A DNA stretch of 64,000 nucleotides from Ardenticatenaceae bacterium (GTDB lineage: Bacteria; Chloroflexota; Anaerolineae; Promineifilales; Promineifilaceae): NCBI GenBank assembly GCA_011525915.1, contig WYBM01000078.1, positions 31,011 through 95,010 on the forward strand, written 5' to 3'. Below, piece by piece: positions 31,832 to 40,243 of the stretch. Position numbers and translations under genes: made by a program. Position 1 is the stretch's first letter. Each line of letters opens with the position of its first letter. Under the pieces are notes generated by a model. The model was not told the origin of the DNA, ran no database searches, and saw only the letters and a program-made list of their open reading frames with translations.

Positions 31832-34054
31832 ATGAAAACGCGATCTCGCATTTTATTTTTTCTACTCTTGTTGATTGGTTTGTTGGCCCCGATGGCGGTG
31901 ACGGTGCAAAAAACCGAAGCCAGGACCATTAGTAATGATGCATCCTATAAAAGCGATGTCTGCTACCAGATCATCACAGACCGTTTTTATGATGGCAACA
32001 GCGGCAATAACAACCCCGCCCAAAGCCCAGGGCTGTATGACGCCGCCAAATCAAACTGGAAGCTGTATTGGGGTGGTGACTGGGCTGGCATCCAGGCGAA
32101 GATGACCTATTTAAGGGATATGGGGGTCACAGCCATTTGGATTTCACCCCCTGTAGACAATATCAATGTGGCCGCTACCTACAACGGCGTGCCCAATGCT
32201 GGCTACCACGGTTATTGGACGCGTGACTTTAAACTGCCAGAAGAGCATTTTGGCACCATGACTGATTTCCAAAACCTGGTCAACGCGGCCCACACGAACG
32301 GCATCAAGGTCATTGTGGATTGGGCCCCCAACCACACCAGCCCGGCAGATGTGAACAACGCCAGTTTTGCCGAAAACGGGGCATTGTATAATGCCGGCAC
32401 TTTTGTGGCCAGTTATGCCAATGACCCCAACGGCTATTTTCATCACAACGGGGGCATCACCAATTGGGATGACCGTTATGAAACACAATACCTGAATCTG
32501 GCGGACCTGGCTGACTTTGAGCAGACCAATTCCTTTGTCAACCAGTATATGCAAGATGCCCTGGCAGTGTGGCTGGCCAAGGATATTGACGGCCTGCGTA
32601 TGGATGCCGTGAAACATATGACGTTTGGCTGGCAGCGAGCCTATAACGATGACATTTTACATGACAAAGACCTCTTTATCTTTGGCGAGTGGTACCTGGG
32701 CAGCACCAGCGATCCGCTCTACAAGGATAATGTGCGTTTTGCAGATGAGAGCGGCACGGCCGTGTTGGACTTTTACCTCAATCATGCCATTCGTGACGTT
32801 TTTGGTTCCGGCCAGGGCATGCAAACGCTGGATAATGCCATCAACCAGACAGCCGCCGATTATAAATACAAAGAAAACCTGGTTACCTTTATTGATAACC
32901 ATGATATGTCCCGCTTCCTCAGCCTCAATAATAACAATACCCAGCTTCATCTGGCGCTGGCCTTCTTGATGACCGTGCGTGGTACTCCCTGCATTTATTA
33001 CGGCACGGAACAATACCTGCATAATGATACCGGCGGCGGCGGCGACCCTTACAATCGCCCCATGATGAACAGTTGGAACCAGTCCACCGCCGCCTACCAG
33101 GTGATCAACAAACTGTCGACATTAAAGCAGAGCCAGCAGGCGCTGCAGTACGGCAGCCACCAACAGCGCTGGCTCAACAACGATGTCTATATTTACGAGC
33201 GCAAGTTTTATGGTGATGTCGTGTTGGTGGCCATCAACAAGTCCGGCAGCTGGCACAATATTACCGGTCTGAACACCGCGCTGCCGCCAGGCACCTATAG
33301 TGATCAATTGAATGGGTTGTTGGGCGGCCATAATATCACCGTAAACAGCGGCAGCGGCGGCAACAACCCCATCAGTTCCTGGTGGTTGGGGCCAGGCCGG
33401 GCCATGGTTTGGTCTTACAATGCTGCTGATCCTAGCACGCCGCAGTTGGGCAGCGTAGCCCCTACATTAACACGCAGCGGGCACAAGGTAACGTTGGAAG
33501 GGCAGGGTTTTGGCACGGCTAATGTCAACAATAAGGTATATTTTGTGAATGGTGGCAGCCAGTACCAGGCCAGCATTATTTCTTGGAACACCAATCGTAT
33601 TGTGGCCACGGTACCGGCCAGTGTGCCCGCCGGGCTGCGCCAGGTGAAAGTGGTGCGCGGCGCCAGCAGCAGCAATACCTATGACGTGATGGTGTTGGCC
33701 AAGCAGCAGGTGCCGGTAACGTTTCAGGTGAACAACGCCACCACCAATTGGGGAGACCAGGTATACCTGACAGGCAGCGTCTATGAACTGTCTAACTGGT
33801 CTACAGCCACGGTAACGGGCACCAATCTGCCTAAATTTGGGGGGGCCATAGGCCCAGCCGTGACCACCACCGGCTTTTACCCCAGTTGGAAGGTGACGGC
33901 CAGTGTGCCTTGTGGGACGTCGCTTCAGTTCAAATTCCTTAAGATTTCCAGCAGCGGCGGGGTCACCTGGGAGGGCGGCAGCAACCACAGCTATACCACG
34001 CCTGCCTGCGGCTCACCCGCGCCCGGCTCGGTGACAGTAAACTGGCAGAACTAG
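31832..34054 (+). CDS. Secreted cyclodextrin glucanotransferase-like alpha-amylase (GH13)
   Basis: This 740-residue exported protein has a signal peptide (residues 1-30, 'ILFFLLLLIGLLAPMAV') and a GH13 catalytic barrel. Catalytic residues are D258 in 'GLRMDAVKHM', E286 in 'FGEWYLG' and D358 in 'FIDNHD'. After the barrel come an all-beta domain C, an IPT/TIG domain ('PTLTRSGHKVTLEGQGFG', about residue 545) and a C-terminal CBM20 starch-binding domain ('VTFQVNNATTNWGDQVYLTGS'). This A-B-C-D-E order is that of cyclodextrin glucanotransferases and maltogenic amylases, so it attacks starch outside the cell. Which product it makes is not decidable here. AAGGAGAAGG precedes the ATG. Confidence 0.9.
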   Translation: MKTRSRILFFLLLLIGLLAPMAVTVQKTEARTISNDASYKSDVCYQIITDRFYDGNSGNNNPAQSPGLYDAAKSNWKLYWGGDWAGIQAKMTYLRDMGVTAIWISPPVDNINVAATYNGVPNAGYHGYWTRDFKLPEEHFGTMTDFQNLVNAAHTNGIKVIVDWAPNHTSPADVNNASFAENGALYNAGTFVASYANDPNGYFHHNGGITNWDDRYETQYLNLADLADFEQTNSFVNQYMQDALAVWLAKDIDGLRMDAVKHMTFGWQRAYNDDILHDKDLFIFGEWYLGSTSDPLYKDNVRFADESGTAVLDFYLNHAIRDVFGSGQGMQTLDNAINQTAADYKYKENLVTFIDNHDMSRFLSLNNNNTQLHLALAFLMTVRGTPCIYYGTEQYLHNDTGGGGDPYNRPMMNSWNQSTAAYQVINKLSTLKQSQQALQYGSHQQRWLNNDVYIYERKFYGDVVLVAINKSGSWHNITGLNTALPPGTYSDQLNGLLGGHNITVNSGSGGNNPISSWWLGPGRAMVWSYNAADPSTPQLGSVAPTLTRSGHKVTLEGQGFGTANVNNKVYFVNGGSQYQASIISWNTNRIVATVPASVPAGLRQVKVVRGASSSNTYDVMVLAKQQVPVTFQVNNATTNWGDQVYLTGSVYELSNWSTATVTGTNLPKFGGAIGPAVTTTGFYPSWKVTASVPCGTSLQFKFLKISSSGGVTWEGGSNHSYTTPACGSPAPGSVTVNWQN

Positions 34055-34156
34055 TACCAGTAATCAGAAGTCCGTCATCAGTTTTCAGTAGATTATTTCC
34101 AGAGGTAGGCCAGCACTGAAAACTGACCACTGATTACTGAAAACTGATACTGGGCC
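34052..34156 (+). repeat. Dispersed palindromic element, copy B
   Basis: The element starts TAGTACCAGTAATCAGAAGT, its first three bases being the amylase stop codon, and ends TACTGAAAACTGATACTGG. It is nearly the same over its whole length as copy D at 59707. It fills the first third of the gap before the injection-system operon. Confidence 0.88.
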
Positions 34157-34180
34157 ATCGGCAACGCCTGAAGTGATTCT

Positions 34181-34210
34181 AAAAAGGTCGTGGATATCCA
34201 CGACCTTTTT
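34181..34210 (+). terminator. Perfect 30-bp palindrome terminator
   Basis: AAAAAGGTCGTGGAT meets its exact complement ATCCACGACCTTTTT. The 15-bp arms end in A and T runs, so it can terminate in both directions. It closes the amylase unit and insulates the injection-system operon. The remaining bases to 34388 hold no gene that I can support. Confidence 0.9.
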
Positions 34211-34388
34211 CGTTCTTACTCAACTCAGCAGAATCGTTAGGGTGCCTGGTTTTTGGGGATTACCTGGCCAAACACGGGCAGTTCCTCAAAAGACGCAGCA
34301 GCAGACGCGTCAAAAGACGTTTTAACAGACGGGCGGGAAGTATCCTGCTTACAGGATGCACAATATGTGATAACAAACTGAGGAATTG

Positions 34389-34970
34389 ATGTTTCAAGAC
34401 CTGGATGATACGCTGGCGGTGCTGTTGCAGCGGGAACTGCCTTTGGATAACGTGGCCATCAGCTTTGCCGCGCCGGACAATACCTTTCCGCCCATTGAGG
34501 TAACACCCCCGGCCATAGACTTTTTCCTCTATGACATTCGGGAAAACCTGGCCCTGCGCAGCAACGAGTGGACAGATGTGCGCCAGCCGAACGGCAATGT
34601 AAGCCGCCAACGGCCGTCTACTCGCGTCGATTGTTCCTATCTCATCACCGCCTGGTCCAGCGCCAGTGACGCCGTGCGCGACGAACATCGCCTGTTGGGT
34701 GAGGTGCTGCGTGTCTTGCTGCGCTACCGCCGGCTGCCGGCCGATGTGTTGCAAGGGTCGCTGGCCGGCCACGAGCCGCCGGTGCGTGCCCTGGTCATCC
34801 GCGAAGGCTTTTTGCAAAGCCTGGGCGAATTTTGGCAGGCGTTAGGCGGCAAGCCCAAAGCTGCCCTGCATTACACCCTTACACTGGCTGTTAACGTCTT
34901 CCCGCCCGAAGACATGGGTCCAGCCGTTACCGAGAAAGTGATTCAGTTAAAACAGGGAGTATCTGATTGA
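34389..34970 (+). CDS. DUF4255 protein, eCIS tail-terminator type (Afp16/Pvc16-like)
   Basis: This 193-residue protein matches the DUF4255 family, which caps the tube and sheath of contractile injection systems. Visible are 'DLDDTLAVLLQRELP', 'PAIDFFLYDIRENLALRSNEW' and 'VDCSYLITAWSSASDAVRDEHRLLGEVLRVLLRYRRLP'. The ATG at 34389 follows TGAGGAA. It opens a long rightward gene set whose members are all phage-tail-like, with short gaps or overlaps. Confidence 0.88.
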   Translation: MFQDLDDTLAVLLQRELPLDNVAISFAAPDNTFPPIEVTPPAIDFFLYDIRENLALRSNEWTDVRQPNGNVSRQRPSTRVDCSYLITAWSSASDAVRDEHRLLGEVLRVLLRYRRLPADVLQGSLAGHEPPVRALVIREGFLQSLGEFWQALGGKPKAALHYTLTLAVNVFPPEDMGPAVTEKVIQLKQGVSD

Positions 34971-35019
34971 CCGGTAATCGGTTATCAGTAAGCCTGCCGA
35001 TTATCGTTTACCATTGACT

Positions 35020-36108
35020 ATGTCAGACTGGGAATATATGCGCCGCCATATTGCTATCGCCGGGCTGGTAACAGATGCCGAAACAGGCACGGCCGTGCCC
35101 GATGCCTGTGTGCAGATTACCGCTGCACCAGATTCGTTTGCCACGCGGGTCTACCTGCAAGCCAAACTGGCCGGCAGCCGGCCATTAGATCGCACCACCA
35201 CGCGCGCCGACGGCTCATTTTACTTCCTTGACCTACCTGATGGCCTTTATACCGTTACTACCTGGATGCCGGGGCGTGCTCCTCTGTATGATCCATTTGA
35301 TGGGGAAAGCAGTGTCAGCCGAGATGCCAACGGCCGTATCCAGACCACCCAACTTCATTTTGCTCTGCTGCCTTATACCGGCACGGCCGTTTTGCCGCCC
35401 GCAGCATTAGCCGCGCCAGAGCGCCCAGTACCTGCCCCGCTGGTGCCCGCTTTTGCGCCCACTAACCTGGGTGGTTGCCGGCTCTGGCTGGATGCGGCCG
35501 CCCTTACGGCCGTGGCCAATGGCCAGGCGGTAGCCGCCTGGCCGGACGCCAGCGGCCAGCAGCATGATGCCACCCAGCCCGAGGCGGCTGACCAGCCCGC
35601 CTACCAGGCCAGCGCCCTTAACGGCCAGCCCGCCTTGCAGTTTAACGGCGAGACGCACTTTCTGACGCTGCCCCTGGCCGAAACTGCAACGGACCACACC
35701 TTCTTTTTTGTCTACGATAACACCCCCGGCGGCGGACACAGCCATTACCTGTTTGATGCTCAAAGTGGGCGTCTGGCGTTGAATGCTGCCGATACATCAT
35801 CCACGGCCAATGTGCGCTTTAGCGATGGAACCTGGCGAACGCTTGATTCCGCTACGTCTGGACCTCAGGTGTTGACCTGGCGCTTTGCCAGGGACAAGGC
35901 CGAACTCTTTCGCCATGGGATGATCATGGGCACGGCCGCGTACACACCCCGCCCCCTCACCGGGCAGCTGACCCTTGGCGCCAACTACCAGGGGCGCAGC
36001 AGCTTTTTTGCCGGGCTTATCGCCGAAATTATTTATTACAACCGTGCCCTGCCGCCAGCAGAACAGCAGGCAGTAGAAAATTATTTGCACGGCCGTTACG
36101 TCATCTGA
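35020..36108 (+). CDS. CnaB-like plus LamG-like two-domain protein of the eCIS operon
   Basis: This 362-residue protein has an N-terminal carboxypeptidase-regulatory/CnaB-like beta-sandwich, residues about 8-100: 'GLVTDAETGTAVPDACVQI' and 'TRADGSFYFLDLPDGLYTV'. A Pro/Ala linker precedes a C-terminal LamG/concanavalin-like domain, about residues 150-360: 'CRLWLDAAALTAV', 'VAAWPDASGQQHDA', 'GLIAEIIYYNRALPPAEQQAVENYL'. There is no signal peptide. Both folds bind carbohydrates or proteins, so it may decorate the particle or help target it. It lies between the terminator gene and the first sheath gene, which supports membership of the system. Confidence 0.75.
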   Translation: MSDWEYMRRHIAIAGLVTDAETGTAVPDACVQITAAPDSFATRVYLQAKLAGSRPLDRTTTRADGSFYFLDLPDGLYTVTTWMPGRAPLYDPFDGESSVSRDANGRIQTTQLHFALLPYTGTAVLPPAALAAPERPVPAPLVPAFAPTNLGGCRLWLDAAALTAVANGQAVAAWPDASGQQHDATQPEAADQPAYQASALNGQPALQFNGETHFLTLPLAETATDHTFFFVYDNTPGGGHSHYLFDAQSGRLALNAADTSSTANVRFSDGTWRTLDSATSGPQVLTWRFARDKAELFRHGMIMGTAAYTPRPLTGQLTLGANYQGRSSFFAGLIAEIIYYNRALPPAEQQAVENYLHGRYVI

Positions 36109-36176
36109 AAGCGACCGCAAGTTGCCAGCGGCAACCTGCAACTTAAATAGCCGTTATCAACGGAAGGAGTAGATCT

Positions 36177-37376
36177 ATGACTGTCTATCTTGCGCCGGGG
36201 GTCTATGTAGATGAAGTGCCGTCGGCCGTGAAGCCCATTGCCGGGGTAGGCACCAGCACGGCCGGGTTTGTGGGGCTGTCAGCTGACATTGCCGCCGAAA
36301 ACATGCCGGCCAAGCCCGGCGGCGGCCATTATGCCCAGGCAGCCGCATTGGACCCGGAGCCGTTGAACAGCTGGGAAGAGTTCAAACAGAAATACGGTGA
36401 TTTTCAAACGGCCAATCAATACCTGGCTCATGCTGTCTATGGTTTCTTCAATAATGGTGGCACCCGCTGCTGGGTCAACCGCGTCACCTCGTTAGATGAT
36501 GTAGATGATGCCATTGAACAGTTTGAAAGCATCGATGAAATTGCTATTGTCGCCGCCCCATTGCCGCCCGATACATCCCAATCAGCCCTGAACGCCATTC
36601 AAGACAAACTGGTGAGCCACTGCCATAACATGGAAGACCGCACCGCTATTTTAGACAGCGCGCGGGACATCACCGGAGATAATCTGGTTATCAGCACGGA
36701 TGACACTGGCATCTGGCGGCCGGCAGCTAACCCTAAAGGGTATGGTGCCTTTTACTTCCCCTGGATTCAGGTAGCTGATCCCTTAAAGCCGGCCGGGACA
36801 CGTGTCGCCGTGCCCCCCAGCGGTCATCTGGCGGGCATTTATGCCCGCAGCGATGCTCAGCGCGGCGTCCACAAAGCCCCGGCGAACGAGGTCATCCTGG
36901 GTGCATTGGGCGTGCGCTATCGAGTGAGCAAGATTTTGCAGGGCTCGCTTAACCCCCGCGGCGTTAACTGTATCCGTCCCTTTGAGGGCACCATCAAAGT
37001 ATGGGGGGCGCGTTCCCTGGCGTCAGACCCCGCTGGTGACCCGGAGTGGCAATATGTGAATGTACGCCGCCTGTTTAACTTCTTGCGTGAATCTATAGAC
37101 CAGGGTACCCAATGGGTGGTGTTTGAACCAAATTCGCCAGAACTATGGGCCAAAATCCGGCGCAATATCACCGCTTTTCTCACCACAGTTTGGGCCAGTG
37201 GGGCGCTGTTTGGCAATACGGCCGCTGAGGCATTCTACGTGCGTTGTGATGAGACAACCAACCCGCCTGAAGTGCGTGAATTGGGCCAGGTGGTGACAGA
37301 AATCGGCGTGGCCGTTGTCAAACCGGCCGAATTTGTTGTCTTCCGTGTCAGCCAATGGTCCGGGCCGGGTGGTTAG
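36177..37376 (+). CDS. Contractile sheath protein 1 (phage tail sheath-like)
   Basis: This 399-residue protein has the N-terminal sheath motif 'YLAPGVYVDEVPSAVKPIAGVGTSTAGFVG' and the C-terminal 'EWQYVNVRRLFNFLRESIDQGTQWVVFEPNSPELWAKIRRNI', the core that connects sheath rings. It ends with 'TEIGVAVVKPAEFVVFRVSQW'. In the assembled particle it wraps the inner tube and drives it out by contraction. AAGGAG precedes the ATG. Its TAG stop is the first codon of a palindromic repeat array, and a second sheath gene follows. Confidence 0.95.
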   Translation: MTVYLAPGVYVDEVPSAVKPIAGVGTSTAGFVGLSADIAAENMPAKPGGGHYAQAAALDPEPLNSWEEFKQKYGDFQTANQYLAHAVYGFFNNGGTRCWVNRVTSLDDVDDAIEQFESIDEIAIVAAPLPPDTSQSALNAIQDKLVSHCHNMEDRTAILDSARDITGDNLVISTDDTGIWRPAANPKGYGAFYFPWIQVADPLKPAGTRVAVPPSGHLAGIYARSDAQRGVHKAPANEVILGALGVRYRVSKILQGSLNPRGVNCIRPFEGTIKVWGARSLASDPAGDPEWQYVNVRRLFNFLRESIDQGTQWVVFEPNSPELWAKIRRNITAFLTTVWASGALFGNTAAEAFYVRCDETTNPPEVRELGQVVTEIGVAVVKPAEFVVFRVSQWSGPGG

Positions 37377-37466
37377 TGACCAGTAATCAGTGAGCAGTAA
37401 CCAGTGAGCAGTATTCAGTGAATGGTTTACTGAACACTGAATACTGAATACTGAACACTGAATAGT
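37374..37466. repeat. Palindromic CAGTAATCAGT/ACTGAATACTG array between sheath genes
   Basis: The array begins at the stop codon of sheath 1 (TAGTGACCAGTAATCAGTGA) and runs as repeated CAGTAACCAGT and CAGTATTCAGT words, then as their complements. It can fold into a long hairpin and ends about 10 bases before the start of sheath 2. Confidence 0.85.
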
Positions 37467-37476
37467 GAACACGCCT

Positions 37477-38622
37477 ATGTTGACATACCAGGTTCCCGGC
37501 GTTTACCGGCAGGATATTTACCCGCCACCCCCATCGGTTTTTCTGACGGCCGTGCCCGTTTTTTTGGGGTTTGCCGTCTCTGGCCCTGTGAATGAGCCGA
37601 CGCCTTTGCGGCTGTGGCCACAATTTGCCACTGTCTTTGGTGACCCGTTTGCCCACGGCTTTCTGGCGTACGCCGTGCGCGGCTTTTTTGAGAATGGCGG
37701 CCTGCTTTGTTACATCATTCGCCTGGATGATGCGCTGGATGATGATGCCGCCCTGCGCGCCGGGCTGACGGCCGTCGCCAACCTGGAAGACGTTGATCTG
37801 CTTTGTGCGCCGGATGTGGTACGACCGTCTACCCTGGCGCCAGACCAACATCTGGCGGCTGCGGCCGCTCGCCAGCAGCTGTTGTTGGCGGCCTGCCAAC
37901 AGCGAGGTGATTGTTTTGCCATTTTAGATGCGCCATTTACGGCCGTGACAGAGACCCTACTGGCCCACCGTCAACAGCTCAACAGCGACTTTGGTGCCCT
38001 CTACCATGCCTGGCTTTGGGTTTCTGGCCAGGCCAATGACCCGCTTTATGTGCCGCCATGTGGCCATGTTGCCGGTGTTTATGCCCGCAGCGACGCCGCC
38101 ATCGGCCCTTATAAAGCCCCGGCCAATGAAGTGTTGGAAGGGGTATTAGACCTGGCCGCCAACCCCGCCTATGGCGAAGTGGGTGAATTGTATACGGCCG
38201 GGATCAATTGCCTGCGGGCGCTGCCCGGTCGTGGCATTCGTGTTTGGGGGGCACGTACCCTCAGCCGGACTGCTGAGTGGCAGTATATCAGCACGCGCCG
38301 TCTCTTTATTACCGTTCGCCGCTGGCTGGTGCGGTTTATGAGCGAACTACCTTTTGAGCCGCATAACGTGCGCCTATGGGTGCGTATTGGGCGCGAAGTG
38401 TCCGTTTACCTGGATGGCCTGTACCAACAGGGGGCATTCAAAGGGGTAACGCCCGAACAGGCGTATTATGTAAAGTGTGATGGCGAGATAAACACCACGG
38501 CCGTGCGTGACGCCGGCATGGTCATCACAGAAGTTGGCATTGCCCCTGCCGTCCCTGGCGAATTTATTGTGGCCCGTATTGTGCACGGAGCCAGCGGTGT
38601 GACCATTACCAGCAATCAGTAA
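37477..38622 (+). CDS. Contractile sheath protein 2 (phage tail sheath-like)
   Basis: This 381-residue second sheath subunit opens 'YQVPGVYRQDIYPPPPSVFLTAVPVFLGFA' and closes with 'EWQYISTRRLFITVRRWLVRFMSELPFEPHNVRLWVRIG' and 'VITEVGIAPAVPGEFIVARI'. Two or more sheath paralogues are usual in eCIS clusters, one probably forming the ring at the baseplate or tip. The start is the ATG at 37477; a GTG at 37465 is possible. Neither has a ribosome binding site, perhaps because the repeat array replaced the leader. The stop lies in a further CAGTAACTGG repeat. Confidence 0.93.
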   Translation: MLTYQVPGVYRQDIYPPPPSVFLTAVPVFLGFAVSGPVNEPTPLRLWPQFATVFGDPFAHGFLAYAVRGFFENGGLLCYIIRLDDALDDDAALRAGLTAVANLEDVDLLCAPDVVRPSTLAPDQHLAAAAARQQLLLAACQQRGDCFAILDAPFTAVTETLLAHRQQLNSDFGALYHAWLWVSGQANDPLYVPPCGHVAGVYARSDAAIGPYKAPANEVLEGVLDLAANPAYGEVGELYTAGINCLRALPGRGIRVWGARTLSRTAEWQYISTRRLFITVRRWLVRFMSELPFEPHNVRLWVRIGREVSVYLDGLYQQGAFKGVTPEQAYYVKCDGEINTTAVRDAGMVITEVGIAPAVPGEFIVARIVHGASGVTITSNQ

Positions 38623-38657
38623 CTGGTTATCAGTAACTGGTTAAGGGATCACTGATG
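38615..38657. repeat. Short CAGTAACTGGTTATCAGTAACTGG repeat overlapping sheath 2 stop
   Basis: Direct and inverted CAGT words start in the last codons of sheath 2, and its TAA stop lies within CAGTAACTGG. It is a small member of the same dispersed palindromic family. Confidence 0.65.
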
Positions 38658-38688
38658 ACCGCTTACCGAAATTATAAGGAGATTCAAA

Positions 38689-39126
38689 ATGCCAGATCGT
38701 TTAGACCCATTCGGCCAATATAACTTTCGGGTGGAGATTGACGGCATTACCCGGGCCGGATTCAAAGAGTGTTCCGGCCTGGAAACGATGCAAGATGCCA
38801 CCGATTATCGCGAAGGCACAGACCTGGGATTAACCATGCGCAAGCTGCCCGGCCTCATCAGTTACAGCAATATCACCCTGGGGCGGGGCATCACCACAGA
38901 CCATGAACTATGGGATTGGCGGCGGCAGTTGATGAGCGGCACTGCCGACCGACGCAACCTCTCCATCGTGCTCATGGATGACGCCGGGAACGACGTTATC
39001 CGCTGGAACTTGCGTAACTGTTGGCCTACGAAATGGAGTGGCCCCAGCTTCGACGCTACCTCCAACGAAGTTGCTATCGAATCGTTAGAGCTGGCGCACG
39101 AAGGTGTTGAGGTAGATACCTGGTAA
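38689..39126 (+). CDS. Inner tube protein 1 (gp19/Hcp-like)
   Basis: This 145-residue tail tube protein has 'DRLDPFGQYNFRVEIDGITRAGFKECSGLETMQDATDYREG' in the first 45 residues and 'RWNLRNCWPTKWSGPSFDATSNEVAIESLELAHEGVEV' at the end, the standard gp19-family pattern. Rings of it stack into the rigid tube that carries cargo. AAGGAG precedes the ATG. The stop overlaps the next start (TAATG). Confidence 0.95.
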   Translation: MPDRLDPFGQYNFRVEIDGITRAGFKECSGLETMQDATDYREGTDLGLTMRKLPGLISYSNITLGRGITTDHELWDWRRQLMSGTADRRNLSIVLMDDAGNDVIRWNLRNCWPTKWSGPSFDATSNEVAIESLELAHEGVEVDTW

Positions 39127-39506
39127 TGAACACACAGGATTTGACGCCCCCTACAGAGTTTCCGTTTACCTTACCACATGGCCTGGTGGATGCTGATGGC
39201 AACGTTCACCGCCAGGGGATGATGCGCCTGGCGACGGCTTATGATGAAATTGCCCCGCTCAGTGACCCACGGGTACGCAGCAATACGGGTTACCTGGTGG
39301 TGATTTTATTATCACGTGTGATCACGCGCCTGGGGGATCTGGAATTTATGAACCCTAAGGTCATTGAAAACTTGTTTGCCGGGGACATGGCCTATTTGCA
39401 GGATTTTTACCAGCGCATCAACTATCTGGGTCACGGCCGTTTGCAGGTAGCCTGCCCGCATTGTGAAGGGGCGTTTGAGGTGGAGGTAAACAGCCTGGGG
39501 GGGTGA
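39126..39506 (+). CDS. Small tail-assembly protein with CPHC motif
   Basis: This 126-residue protein has the style of phage tail-assembly chaperones found between tube and tape-measure genes: 'FTLPHGLVDADGNVHRQGMMRLATAYDEI' and 'YLVVILLSRVITRLGDLEFMNPKVIENLFAGDMAYLQDFYQRIN'. A C-terminal 'VACPHCEGAFEVEV' gives half of a possible zinc ribbon. It overlaps the tube gene by one base and the next gene by four, so it is translationally coupled to both. Chaperone function is inferred from position and size. Confidence 0.75.
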   Translation: MNTQDLTPPTEFPFTLPHGLVDADGNVHRQGMMRLATAYDEIAPLSDPRVRSNTGYLVVILLSRVITRLGDLEFMNPKVIENLFAGDMAYLQDFYQRINYLGHGRLQVACPHCEGAFEVEVNSLGG

Positions 39507-39664
39507 CTTGCTACCCCTCTGAAAGGCTCTATGAGGAGGTAGCTTATATTGCCTATCACCTGCACTGGCCACACGACCAGATCATGGGCATGAGCCATCA
39601 CGAACGTCAGCGCTGGGTTACAGAAGTAGCCCACATTAACGAACGACTTACGAATGTTCGGTAG
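39503..39664 (+). CDS. DUF6760-like small eCIS protein (GTG start)
   Basis: This 53-residue product reads 'YPSERLYEEVAYIAYHLHWP' then 'DQIMGMSHHERQRWVTEVAHINE'. The same Tyr-Pro-Ser, Tyr-His-x-His-Trp-Pro and 'ERxRWVxE' pattern marks the small proteins placed after the tail chaperone in eCIS and tailed phages (DUF6760-like). The GTG start overlaps the preceding TGA stop (GTGA). It is too small for most gene finders. Its role is probably tail assembly, like the second part of a phage chaperone pair. Confidence 0.75.
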   Translation: MTCYPSERLYEEVAYIAYHLHWPHDQIMGMSHHERQRWVTEVAHINERLTNVR

Positions 39665-39711
39665 CCGGCCGTCCCTTAGCTGATAACCGTCTACTGATTG
39701 TAGAGACAACC

Positions 39712-40239
39712 ATGCGATCATCAGGTATTCCCATTGGGTTAAGTACACCGTTGGGTATGGGGGTCAGTGCCACTGGCTTTCGGCTGGACCCTCATCAGGG
39801 GTTTAATTTTTCCATTGAAGTAGAATCGCTGCTGGTAGGTGGTTTTACAGAGGTGTCTGGCCTGGAAAGCGAGGTGGAAACGGAAGAGTACCGCGAAGGC
39901 GGCGTGAACACTTACGTGCATAAACTACCCTCACAATCATCCTCGCCGAACCTGGTGCTGACGCATGGGGTCACGGCCGTGTCTACGTTGTGGAACTGGT
40001 ATTACAACGTTACCCAGGGCATTATCCAGCGCAAAAGTGGCACCATCATGCTGCTAGATCAACGCTCCATTCCGGTGATGTGGTGGAACTTTTTTAACGC
40101 CTACCCGGTTAAGTGGACCGGGCCACAGTTTAAGGCTGACAGCCATGAGGTCATTTTTGAATCCATTGAGCTAGTGCATGAAGGCATTACCAAGCCGATT
40201 TTAGGGCAGGCTTTAGCCATTGCCCAAGCATTTTTCTAA
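39712..40239 (+). CDS. Inner tube protein 2 (gp19/Hcp-like)
   Basis: This 175-residue tube paralogue has an N-terminal extension of about 25 residues. The core reads 'GFNFSIEVESLLVGGFTEVSGLESEVETEEYREGG' and ends 'WWNFFNAYPVKWTGPQFKADSHEVIFESIELVHEGI'. In eCIS the second tube-type protein usually sits between the baseplate hub and the main tube. It shares with tube 1 the 'KWxGPxFxAxSxEVxxES' signature. The proline-rich gene starts 4 bases after its stop. Confidence 0.93.
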   Translation: MRSSGIPIGLSTPLGMGVSATGFRLDPHQGFNFSIEVESLLVGGFTEVSGLESEVETEEYREGGVNTYVHKLPSQSSSPNLVLTHGVTAVSTLWNWYYNVTQGIIQRKSGTIMLLDQRSIPVMWWNFFNAYPVKWTGPQFKADSHEVIFESIELVHEGITKPILGQALAIAQAFF

Positions 40240-40243
40240 ACTG

